Assembly (NCBI RefSeq): GCF_000498495.1
Contig: NZ_AVCS01000009.1
Coordinates: 186,001 to 250,000, forward strand
Direction of reading: 5' to 3'
DNA: 64,000 nt
Source: Flavobacterium enshiense DK69
GTDB taxonomy: Bacteria; Bacteroidota; Bacteroidia; Flavobacteriales; Flavobacteriaceae
Within the stretch, counting starts at the first letter, position 1. Each line of letters opens with the position of its first letter. Below are positions 52,974-59,681 of this stretch, piece after piece. The notes beneath the pieces are model-generated. The model saw only the letters and a program-made list of their open reading frames with translations. It was not told the origin of the DNA and did not search any database. Position numbers and translations under genes: made by a program.

Positions 52974-53411
52974 TTAAAGACGTTTGTACATGACGAAATG
53001 CTTACCAATTTCAGTTATTTCGAATGGATTTCCGTAAATTTTATAACCCAGTCTTTCATAAAATGGAACGGCTATTTCTCTTGCATTGAACCAAATCAAT
53101 TTTCCGTTTTTTTCTTTTACGAAGTGTTCCGCCTTTTTTACCAATTGTTCGCCAAAGCCCATGCGCTGGTAGTTTTCCAGAACAGCCATGCCTCTCATTT
53201 GGAATTGGTTCTCAATTGAGCAATTCGGATAATTTTTTTTGAAAAGCGAAACGACGGCCAATAATTCTTCGTTTTCCGAAAGGCCGAAGTGTGCAGTGGT
53301 TCCTAAATTATCGCCTTCGAAGTGACAACTTTCGATTGGTTTGCCCGGTCTTAAAATGGGTTGTCTGACAGAAAAAGTGTCCTCGGCTTCTATTTGACGG
53401 ATTAAAATCAT
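52974..53411 (-). CDS. GNAT family N-acetyltransferase
   Basis: The 145-residue protein has the GNAT core: GMAVLENYQRMGFGEQLVKKAEHFV (about 69-93), where Q-R-M-G-F-G-E is the acetyl-CoA loop, and FYERLGYKIYG near the end. A HFEGDNLGTTAHFGLSENEELLAVVSLF strand pair precedes it. The substrate is unknown. It lies 55 bases upstream of the large L,D-transpeptidase gene on the same strand. Confidence 0.85.
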   Translation of the reverse strand: MILIRQIEAEDTFSVRQPILRPGKPIESCHFEGDNLGTTAHFGLSENEELLAVVSLFKKNYPNCSIENQFQMRGMAVLENYQRMGFGEQLVKKAEHFVKEKNGKLIWFNAREIAVPFYERLGYKIYGNPFEITEIGKHFVMYKRL

Positions 53412-53538
53412 AAAATTTCAGTTGTGTTTAGTGAGGGTTGTCTGTATCTAATGGTTTAAAAATAAATCAATTATATATATGATGATTAAAAAGTTTAAAA
53501 GTTGCTTCAAGTTACATGATATTTTTTTAAAAAAAAGT

Positions 53539-53570
53539 TTGTTTTTAGAATAAAAATTTATCTATATTTG
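53539..53570 (+). promoter_or_regulatory. Promoter of the tRNA-Gly pair
   Basis: TTG (53539-53541) and TATATTTG (53563-53570) are separated by 21 bases, a near-perfect Bacteroidota promoter. It leaves about 7 bases to the first tRNA. Confidence 0.75.
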
Positions 53571-53582
53571 CACCGAAATAAT

Positions 53583-53658
<76 letters not shown>

Positions 53659-53692
53659 AAACTTAGATGAAAGTTTTAAAAGATCATCACCT

Positions 53693-53768
<76 letters not shown>

Positions 53769-53799
53769 AAGCCTCAAGCGAAAGTTTGAGGCTTTTTTG
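53769..53799 (+). terminator. Terminator of the tRNA-Gly transcript
   Basis: AAGCCTCAA and TTTGAGGCTT pair around GCGAAA, followed by a T-run. Confidence 0.85.
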
Positions 53800-53824
53800 T
53801 TTTTATCGGGTTTTGATGATTTCG

Positions 53825-54604
53825 CTAATGGAACAGTGCCATTATAATTTCGAAAGCAATCAAAATAATAATGATCCATTCCAAGCGATGGCTTTCCCGA
53901 ACGTTTAAAACATCGGTAAACAGTGTTAGGTTATCTTCAACAATCTGCAGGCGGTAATCAAGGTCTTTAAAACGTGGGTGGATGTCGAAATTGTTCTTCA
54001 GGTTGCGGTTAAGCAGGTTGAGTTCCTCATTGTCCCAGACCAGATTGGGGTCGTCCAGTATGTATAAATTGTCGACAATGCTGTTTTTGACATTCAGAAC
54101 CTTTCCAATATATTTCAGTAAATCGGTTTTTGAAATACTGAGTCGGCCTTTTTGTTCCAGTTCAAGAATATAGTGTTTGGAAGAAGTTATGAGTTCGTCT
54201 GTAAGTACTTCGTAATATTCCAGGGCAACGGATTGACCGGTGTTGAGCATCACGATGCGCAATAAGGAAGGGTCAATTTGCGAAGTGATGACAAAATTGT
54301 TTTTGACAATTATTTTATCGAGGGTTGCATCTGTTTTGATAATATATTCTTCAGATAAATTTAAATCGACCGGATTTATCGCATAATTTGTAACGAAGTT
54401 CAGGAATTCACTTTTGCCAATAGGATCATAATTGGCAAAAACAACTACGCCATAATCAAAAATATACAGATAACGGTTGCTGTCCGTAAGTGCATAAAAT
54501 ACCTCGGAAGTCGAGCCCGAAAAAGCTTCGGTACGAAATTCGGTGCGGAACTTTTTGATGTTAAATGACTCCGCAATCTGGATGGCCTCGATTCGAATCT
54601 CCAT
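53825..54604 (-). CDS. RMD1/DUF155 family protein
   Basis: The frame from ATG 54604 gives 259 residues; the extra TTG-led residues upstream are not needed. The pattern is that of the RMD1/DUF155 family, known from yeast mitochondria and many bacteria: FYALTDSNRYLYIFDYGVVVFANYD, a middle YYEVLTDELITSSKHYILELEQKG helix, and a C-terminal membrane anchor (WIIIILIAFEIIMALF). The biochemical function is not established. The gene is downstream of the tRNA pair on the opposite strand. Confidence 0.85.
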   Translation of the reverse strand: MEIRIEAIQIAESFNIKKFRTEFRTEAFSGSTSEVFYALTDSNRYLYIFDYGVVVFANYDPIGKSEFLNFVTNYAINPVDLNLSEEYIIKTDATLDKIIVKNNFVITSQIDPSLLRIVMLNTGQSVALEYYEVLTDELITSSKHYILELEQKGRLSISKTDLLKYIGKVLNVKNSIVDNLYILDDPNLVWDNEELNLLNRNLKNNFDIHPRFKDLDYRLQIVEDNLTLFTDVLNVRESHRLEWIIIILIAFEIIMALFH

Positions 54605-54679
54605 AACCAACTGATTTATACAAATTTAAGAAAAAATTCTTACTAAATTTGGATAAATCAGCGTGGATTTAAAATGGGC

Positions 54680-55387
54680 TTATTTTAAGTTTGATAAATC
54701 AGCTCCGGTTTCGAGTTCCACCGCTTCCTGATTCTGTTTGAATAAACGGGCTGGTAAAGCACCTTTTAGGGTTATTTTGCTGTCGTTCACTTCCAGCCAA
54801 CTTCCTTCGCGCAATCCCAAAACGGGTTGCGAATTAAAATAATGGAATTCATTAATTCTGGTTTCGCGAGTTTCTCCCATGTGCGTGGAACCTTCAATAG
54901 GATCCAGATAATGCGGATTGATATTGAAAGGGACAAAAGCCAGAGTGTTGAAACTTGGCGGATAAACGATTGGCATATCGTTGGTGGTTCCCATGGTGAG
55001 TCCGCAGATGTTGCTGCCGGCTGAGGTTCCCAGATATGGTGTTCCGTTTTTTACCACTTTCTCAAGTGTTTCAATAATTCCGATTTTGTACAATTGAGTA
55101 ACCAGTAGGAAAGTATTGCCACCGCCTGTGAAAATACCTTTCGCCTGTTGCAATGCCTCGACAGGGTTTTCAAATTCATGAATTCCTTTTACTGCAATGT
55201 CGATTTTTGCAAAAGCCTCATTTACTTTTTTTGTGTAATCATCATGCGAAATTCCGCCCGGTCTGGCATACGGGATGAAAAGAATTTTGTTGATTCCCTT
55301 GAAATGCGTTTTTAATGTGGGAAGTAAGTACTCCAGATAACTTCCTTCATATAGTGTTGAGGTGCTGGCAATAATAATTCGTTTCAT
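54680..55387 (-). CDS. pepE: Peptidase S51, dipeptidase E-like
   Basis: From ATG 55387 the protein has 235 residues. GIFTGGGNTF (about 86-95) and YLGTSAGSNICG (about 119-130), with the nucleophile Ser in TSAGS, mark peptidase family S51, and NPHYLD (about 158-163) carries the His. The family includes aspartyl dipeptidase PepE, cyanophycinase and relatives; the size and the TSAGSN block favour PepE, which cuts Asp-X dipeptides. A link to the DPP11-type peptidase elsewhere in the window is conceivable but only inferred. Confidence 0.87.
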   Translation of the reverse strand: MKRIIIASTSTLYEGSYLEYLLPTLKTHFKGINKILFIPYARPGGISHDDYTKKVNEAFAKIDIAVKGIHEFENPVEALQQAKGIFTGGGNTFLLVTQLYKIGIIETLEKVVKNGTPYLGTSAGSNICGLTMGTTNDMPIVYPPSFNTLAFVPFNINPHYLDPIEGSTHMGETRETRINEFHYFNSQPVLGLREGSWLEVNDSKITLKGALPARLFKQNQEAVELETGADLSNLK

Positions 55388-55502
55388 TTTCAAATCTTTG
55401 TCGCAAAGTTAACTAATTTCAAAAATGAATTGATAGGAATCGAATTTCCCGTTTAACAAAAAATTACGAATCTGTTGGCATAAAATTGGCAAACCCGGGC
55501 AA

Positions 55503-55510
55503 TACTTTTG
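55503..55510 (+). promoter_or_regulatory. -7 promoter box of carboxypeptidase-regulatory operon 1
   Basis: TACTTTTG, within CAATACTTTTG, which recurs upstream of operon 2 (57337). The predicted leader is about 245 nt. Confidence 0.6.
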
Positions 55511-55515
55511 TATTG

Positions 55516-55762
55516 TGGTAAAAATCCTTCTTTGTTGAAAGAAGAATGCTTTTTTGGACGTGCCGTTAATAGTTTATGTTTTGCATTGGTCGTGAAAAAA
55601 AAATAATTTTTTGTTTTGTGTATGTGTCAGGAATTCTGATGTTTAACGTAGATTTAAGGTGCAGCAGTTTTTACTCCAATTTAGAAACGTTTTTTTAATA
55701 TTCGATGGTGGCAATGATCAGGTTTTTTATGATGTATAATGCTTGGTTTTAAATTAGGGTAG
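55516..55762 (+). promoter_or_regulatory. Long leader of operon 1 with early hairpin and U-run
   Basis: About 245 bases lie between the -7 box and ATG 55763. A hairpin CTTCTTT-GTTG-AAAGAAG (55527-55544) comes some ten bases after the expected start and is followed by a run of T, like an attenuator. Blocks shared with the operon 2 leader include AAAAAAATAATTTTT, TTTAAGGTG, TTAGAAACGTTTTTTT and GGTTTTAAATTAG. No open frame is seen in it. Confidence 0.5.
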
Positions 55763-56488
55763 ATGATAAATAAATTGCTTTTTTTAGTTTCTTTTTTAAT
55801 TGTCACGATTTGTTCTGCTCAAAACATAAAACGATTAAACGGAAAAGTGGTTGCCGATGTTAAAGATTTACAAGGAATTAATATTATAAATCGTACTTCA
55901 GGAATAGAATTGGCTACTTCGGAAGACGGGTTGTTTTCAATTTATGCTAAACCCGGCGATACGTTGGTCTTTACTTCGGTTCAGTTAAATGAGAAACGGA
56001 TTGTCATTGAAAAAGAAGATTTTGATTATCTGCCTTTTATAGTAAAAATGAGACAGAAAGTGATCCAGTTAAAAGAAGTTGTAATTACTGATAGTGGCAT
56101 CAATGCCGTTAGTTTGGGGATTGTTCCGAAAGGGATGAAAACTTACACTCCCGCAGAGCGAAGATATTATACAGCAACTACAGGTCCGGGAATACTTCCC
56201 ATTGATCCCATAATTAATGCCATAAGCGGAAGAACAAAACAACTGAAAAATGAAATTAAAGTAGAGCGGTCGGAAATGCTTCAACAGAAACTTTCCGCCA
56301 TGTTTGATGAAAACTATTTTATTGAAGAATTAAAGATTCCGTCTGCTCAGGTAGATGGTTTTTTTGTTTTCGCTTCGGAAAATCCGGAATTGGCTAATCA
56401 GGTAAGGGGAAAGAAAAAACCGCTGATAGAGTTGGAATTGGCAAAACTGGCGTCGGAATACCTTAAACGATTATCCGATGAAAAGTAG
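55763..56488 (+). CDS. Carboxypeptidase-like regulatory domain protein (operon 1, gene 1)
   Basis: The 241-residue protein has a signal peptide (MINKLLFLVSFLIVTICSAQ), a CarboxypepD-reg-like sandwich (about 24-110: LNGKVVADVKDLQGINIINRTSGIELATSEDGLFSIYAKPGDTLVF), then a helical C-terminal region (AERRYYTATTGPGILPIDPIINAISGRT to LASEYLKRLSDEK). It is very similar to the 57591 gene and to the next gene. Stop and next start overlap by 11 bases. Function unknown; likely periplasmic or outer-membrane-associated. Confidence 0.82.
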   Translation: MINKLLFLVSFLIVTICSAQNIKRLNGKVVADVKDLQGINIINRTSGIELATSEDGLFSIYAKPGDTLVFTSVQLNEKRIVIEKEDFDYLPFIVKMRQKVIQLKEVVITDSGINAVSLGIVPKGMKTYTPAERRYYTATTGPGILPIDPIINAISGRTKQLKNEIKVERSEMLQQKLSAMFDENYFIEELKIPSAQVDGFFVFASENPELANQVRGKKKPLIELELAKLASEYLKRLSDEK

Positions 56489-57200
56489 AACGTTTTTTGT
56501 TTTCTTTTTGATTTCGATGGTTTGTTCTGCTCAAAATGTAAAGCTTTTAAGTGGGAAAGTGGTTGCTGATGTGAGAGATTTGCATGGCATTAACGTAGTG
56601 AATCAGGTTTCCGGAAAAGAAGTGGCAACCTCGGAAGACGGATCGTTTTCAATTTATGCAAAACCCGGAGATACTTTGGTTTTTACCGCTGTGCAGCTGA
56701 ATGAAAAGCGAATAGTTGTCGAAAAAGAAGATTTTGATTATCTGCCTTTTTTGGTAAAGATGAAAGCTAAAGTGATTCTGTTGCAAGAGGTTTTGATCGA
56801 AAAAAGCAATATTACCGCAGAAAGTTTGGGTTTGGTGCCAAAAGGAATAAAAGTGCGCTCTCCGGAGGAAAGAGCTGTAAGAAGGTATTATACCGCACAA
56901 ACGGGGCCGTTAAAAAGTCTGGTTTATGCCTTAGACGGGACGGCTAAACGGCGGAAGAAAGAAATTGTAGCCGCAGTTAAGAGTCAAAGGTTGCAGCATA
57001 AACTTGAACTGATGTTTAGTCAAGCTTATTTTGTTGACGAACTGAAGATTCCATCCGAGCACTTGTATGGGTTTTATATTTTTGCTGCCGAAAATCAGGG
57101 ATTTGAGACTGTTATGCAGAAAAAAAATAAATGGCTGATAAAATTTGAATTGATAAAACTGGCTTCAGAATATATTAAAAGACTATCCGATGAAAAGTAA
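56478..57200 (+). CDS. Carboxypeptidase-like regulatory domain protein (operon 1, gene 2)
   Basis: The 240-residue protein is a close paralogue of the preceding gene (MKSRTFFVFFLISMVCSAQ; LLSGKVVADVRDLHGINVVNQVSGKEVATSEDGSFSIYAKPGDTL). It diverges most at about 115-170 (KSNITAESLG, KRRKKEIVAAVKSQRLQHKLELM). ATG 56478 lies within the last codons of gene 1, 11 bases overlapping, so translational coupling is likely. Its own last codons (GATGAAAAGTAA) contain the start of a ruined third gene. Confidence 0.82.
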   Translation: MKSRTFFVFFLISMVCSAQNVKLLSGKVVADVRDLHGINVVNQVSGKEVATSEDGSFSIYAKPGDTLVFTAVQLNEKRIVVEKEDFDYLPFLVKMKAKVILLQEVLIEKSNITAESLGLVPKGIKVRSPEERAVRRYYTAQTGPLKSLVYALDGTAKRRKKEIVAAVKSQRLQHKLELMFSQAYFVDELKIPSEHLYGFYIFAAENQGFETVMQKKNKWLIKFELIKLASEYIKRLSDEK

Positions 57201-57290
57201 AGATCTTTTATTTTTTCTGCTTTTTTTTTGATTACAACAACTCAGGATGTGAATAGGATGGTGTTGAAAGGAATAGGATTACTCATTTAA
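57190..57290 (+). pseudogene. Truncated remnant of a third operon gene
   Basis: The ATG at 57190 overlaps the end of gene 2 exactly as intact gene 58333 overlaps 57591. The remnant MKSKDLLFFLLFF is followed by a stop, then CTCAGGATGTGAATAGGATG matches CTCAGGACGTTAACCGCATA of the intact gene. Homology ends near 57290, so about 700 bases of the gene are missing. Confidence 0.78.
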
Positions 57291-57336
57291 CAAAAAAAAG
57301 CGAATCTATAGGCGTTAAATTAGAAAAGCCATCCAA

Positions 57337-57344
57337 TACTTTTG
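57337..57344 (+). promoter_or_regulatory. -7 promoter box of carboxypeptidase-regulatory operon 2
   Basis: TACTTTTG in CCAATACTTTTGCG, the counterpart of the operon 1 box. Confidence 0.6.
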
Positions 57345-57349
57345 CGCTG

Positions 57350-57590
57350 TTGTAAAAATCAGTCTTTATAGAAGGTTGATTGCTTTTTTAGAAGTTCTGT
57401 CAATAGTGTGGTTTTTGCATCAGTCCTAAAAAAATAATTTTTCTGCGTATATATCAGTTATTCAGATAATTAACGTAACTTTAAGGTGTAATGTTTTCAC
57501 TACAACTTAGAAACGTTTTTTTATATGTGCCTGATGGGCAATGAGCAGGGTTTCTTATGGTATATAAGGCTCAGTTTTAAATTAGTGTAG
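57350..57590 (+). promoter_or_regulatory. Long leader of operon 2
   Basis: The counterpart of the operon 1 leader. Near its start AATCA (57357-57361) can pair with TGATT (57377-57381), with CTT/AAG inside, followed by a T-run. The hairpin position is kept, though its sequence differs. Confidence 0.5.
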
Positions 57591-58343
57591 ATGAAAAATA
57601 AATTACTTTTTTTAGTTTCTTTTTTAATTGTGACGGTTTGTTCTGCTCAAGATGCAAAACTTCTAAACGGGAAAGTTGTTGCCGATGTGAATGATTTGCA
57701 GGGAGTCAATGTAGTAAATCGGGCTTCGGGAAAAGAAGTGGCTACTTCAGAAGACGGATTGTTTTCAATTTACGCAAAACCTGGTGATACATTGGTTTTT
57801 ACATCCGTTCAGTTAAACGAGAAGCGAATTGTCATTGAAAAAGAGGATTTTGATTATCTACCCTTTGTGGTGAAAATGCGGCTAAAAGTGACCCAGTTAA
57901 AAGAAGTTGTGATTACTGATAGCGGCATCAATGCGGTTAGTCTGGGAATTGTTCCGAAAGGGATGAAAACATATACCCCTGCAGAACGGAGGTTGCAAAC
58001 GGCAGGTGATTTTAAGGCAATTCATTTGTTGGGGATTTTGGGAGGAAGTTTGCCTGTGGATCCGATAATTAATAAAATTAACGGAAGGACCGACAGGATT
58101 AAAAAAGAAATTAAAGTCGAGCGTTCTGAAATGCTTCAGCAGAAACTTTCCACGCTATTTGACGAAACCTATTTTATTGAAGAATTAAAGATCCCAACGT
58201 CTCAGGTAAATGGTTTTTTTGTTTTTGCAGCGGAAAATCAAGAACTGGCTAATCTGGTAACGGAAAATAAAAAACCGCTGATAGAGTTGGAATTGGTAAA
58301 GCTGGCGTCTGAATATCTTAAACGATTGTCCGATGAAAAGTAA
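57591..58343 (+). CDS. Carboxypeptidase-like regulatory domain protein (operon 2, gene 1)
   Basis: The 250-residue protein is the near twin of 55763: signal MKNKLLFLVSFLIVTVCSAQ, regulatory domain KLLNGKVVADVNDLQGVNVVNRASGKEVATSEDGLFSIYAKPGDTLVF, and C-terminus ELVKLASEYLKRLSDEK. It has a 9-residue difference near residue 140 (TAGDFKAIHLLGILGGSLPVD). It overlaps the next gene by 11 bases. It is the intact second copy of the operon's first gene. Confidence 0.83.
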   Translation: MKNKLLFLVSFLIVTVCSAQDAKLLNGKVVADVNDLQGVNVVNRASGKEVATSEDGLFSIYAKPGDTLVFTSVQLNEKRIVIEKEDFDYLPFVVKMRLKVTQLKEVVITDSGINAVSLGIVPKGMKTYTPAERRLQTAGDFKAIHLLGILGGSLPVDPIINKINGRTDRIKKEIKVERSEMLQQKLSTLFDETYFIEELKIPTSQVNGFFVFAAENQELANLVTENKKPLIELELVKLASEYLKRLSDEK

Positions 58344-59127
58344 AATGCTTATTTTTTTGATGCTGTTGTCGTTAACCGTAACGGCTCAGGACGTTAACCG
58401 CATATTGTTTCGGGGAATAGTGGTTGCTGATTCCTTGGACGTGGATAATATTGTTGTTAGAAATATTACTTCGAAAAGGATTACGATTACCGACAATAAA
58501 GGAAATTTCAGCTTGTTCGTGAAGGAAAGGGATACGCTGGTTTTTAGTGCTATCGCCTTTAATTCATCGGTTTTGATAATCAATAAGTCACATCTCGATA
58601 ATGAAGTTGTCAAAATACGCCTTTCGGTTAAAGTTAACGAACTCGACGAGGTTGTGGTTCGACCTTACACGTTAACCGGTAACCTGGAAGCGGATTCCAA
58701 AAACCTCAAAATTAAAACGGTGGATGTGGATGAAAAAAAGATAGATTTATCTAATCCGTTGCCTAAATACAATAAGGTAGACAATTCTTTGGCACAGATC
58801 ACTCCCGGCAGCGGAAACAGTTTCAGCGGTATGGATTTTGTGGCCTTAGGGAAAAAAGTACACAAAGCGATTTTTAATCCCAAACCTAAAGAAAAGAAGA
58901 TTGATTACGTGACTGAAAAAATCTTCTCCGAAGGTGTGAAAGAAAAATTCGATCCGCAATTCTTTACTGAAACCCTTAAGCTTAAACCGGAAGAAATTGA
59001 TTTGTTTCTGGCCTATTGTGATGATACTTCTCCTGAAAGCAGAGTGCTGCTTAATCCAAAAAAAGAATTCGAACTGATTGATTTTCTGCAGAAAAAAAGT
59101 GAAGAATATCATAAAAAAAATCAGTAA
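58333..59127 (+). CDS. Divergent carboxypeptidase-like regulatory domain protein (operon 2, gene 2)
   Basis: The 264-residue protein has a signal peptide (MKSKMLIFLMLLSLTVTAQ), the same fold pattern (FRGIVVADSLDVDNIVVRNITSKRITITDNKGNFSLFVKERDTLVFSAIAF), then a long low-complexity linker (about 115-165) and a helical C-terminus (ELIDFLQKKSEEYHKKNQ). It is much more diverged than the other three genes. It is the intact form of the remnant at 57190. It lies 26 bases before the DUF6702 gene. Confidence 0.78.
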   Translation: MKSKMLIFLMLLSLTVTAQDVNRILFRGIVVADSLDVDNIVVRNITSKRITITDNKGNFSLFVKERDTLVFSAIAFNSSVLIINKSHLDNEVVKIRLSVKVNELDEVVVRPYTLTGNLEADSKNLKIKTVDVDEKKIDLSNPLPKYNKVDNSLAQITPGSGNSFSGMDFVALGKKVHKAIFNPKPKEKKIDYVTEKIFSEGVKEKFDPQFFTETLKLKPEEIDLFLAYCDDTSPESRVLLNPKKEFELIDFLQKKSEEYHKKNQ

Positions 59128-59141
59128 ATAATTTCTTTTAC

Positions 59142-59149
59142 TACTTTTG
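59142..59149 (+). promoter_or_regulatory. -7-like box just before the DUF6702 gene
   Basis: TACTTTTG ends 4 bases before ATG 59154, so a transcript from it would start at or next to the ATG. It could be a leaderless promoter or a chance match. Confidence 0.4.
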
Positions 59150-59153
59150 AGGC

Positions 59154-59657
59154 ATGAGGAAATATTTTCAGTGCCTATTGCCGGTATTCCTTTTTGTTGT
59201 GCTGAGCTCTTTTGCTTTGCACAAGTTCTATGTTGGCATCTATCAGATAAATTATTCGGACAAGAAAAAAGAAGTGCAGATAACGGCACGGGTTTTTATT
59301 GACGATATCGAAAAAGCCCTTCAGACCAAATATAAAAGGAAAATATATTTGGCTACTCCCAAAGAAATTACTGAAACCAACGAACTTCTCAAAAGCTATC
59401 TTTCTGAAAAAATGCAGCTGACAGTTAACAGAAAGGCCAAAACCCTGAAATTTTTAGGCAAGGAAACCGAAGATAATGTCTTGATTTGCTATCTTACCAC
59501 ATTGGTGCCTGAAAAAATATCCTCGATATCGATACACAATTCCGTGTTAACGGAAATATACCCCGAACAACAAAATATCGTCCATTTCAATATATATGGT
59601 AACAAAAAAAGCTTGTTGCTGACAGATAGTGAAACAGAGGGCGAAGTAGAATTTTAG
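59154..59657 (+). CDS. DUF6702 family protein
   Basis: The 167-residue protein has a signal or anchor (MRKYFQCLLPVFLFVVLSSFALH) and a beta-rich body, HKFYVGIYQINYSDKKKEVQITARVFIDDIEKAL (about 24-57), that matches DUF6702 as I know it. Family members often precede an M1 aminopeptidase gene, as here (24-base gap). Function not established. Confidence 0.78.
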   Translation: MRKYFQCLLPVFLFVVLSSFALHKFYVGIYQINYSDKKKEVQITARVFIDDIEKALQTKYKRKIYLATPKEITETNELLKSYLSEKMQLTVNRKAKTLKFLGKETEDNVLICYLTTLVPEKISSISIHNSVLTEIYPEQQNIVHFNIYGNKKSLLLTDSETEGEVEF

Positions 59658-59681
59658 ACAAAAACAAAACAATATAAAAAC

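Noticed and set aside
52919..53008. Longer start for the large L,D-transpeptidase
   Set aside because: The added peptide overlaps the GNAT gene and hides the lipoprotein signal at MLFTMSCKYLFFILP.
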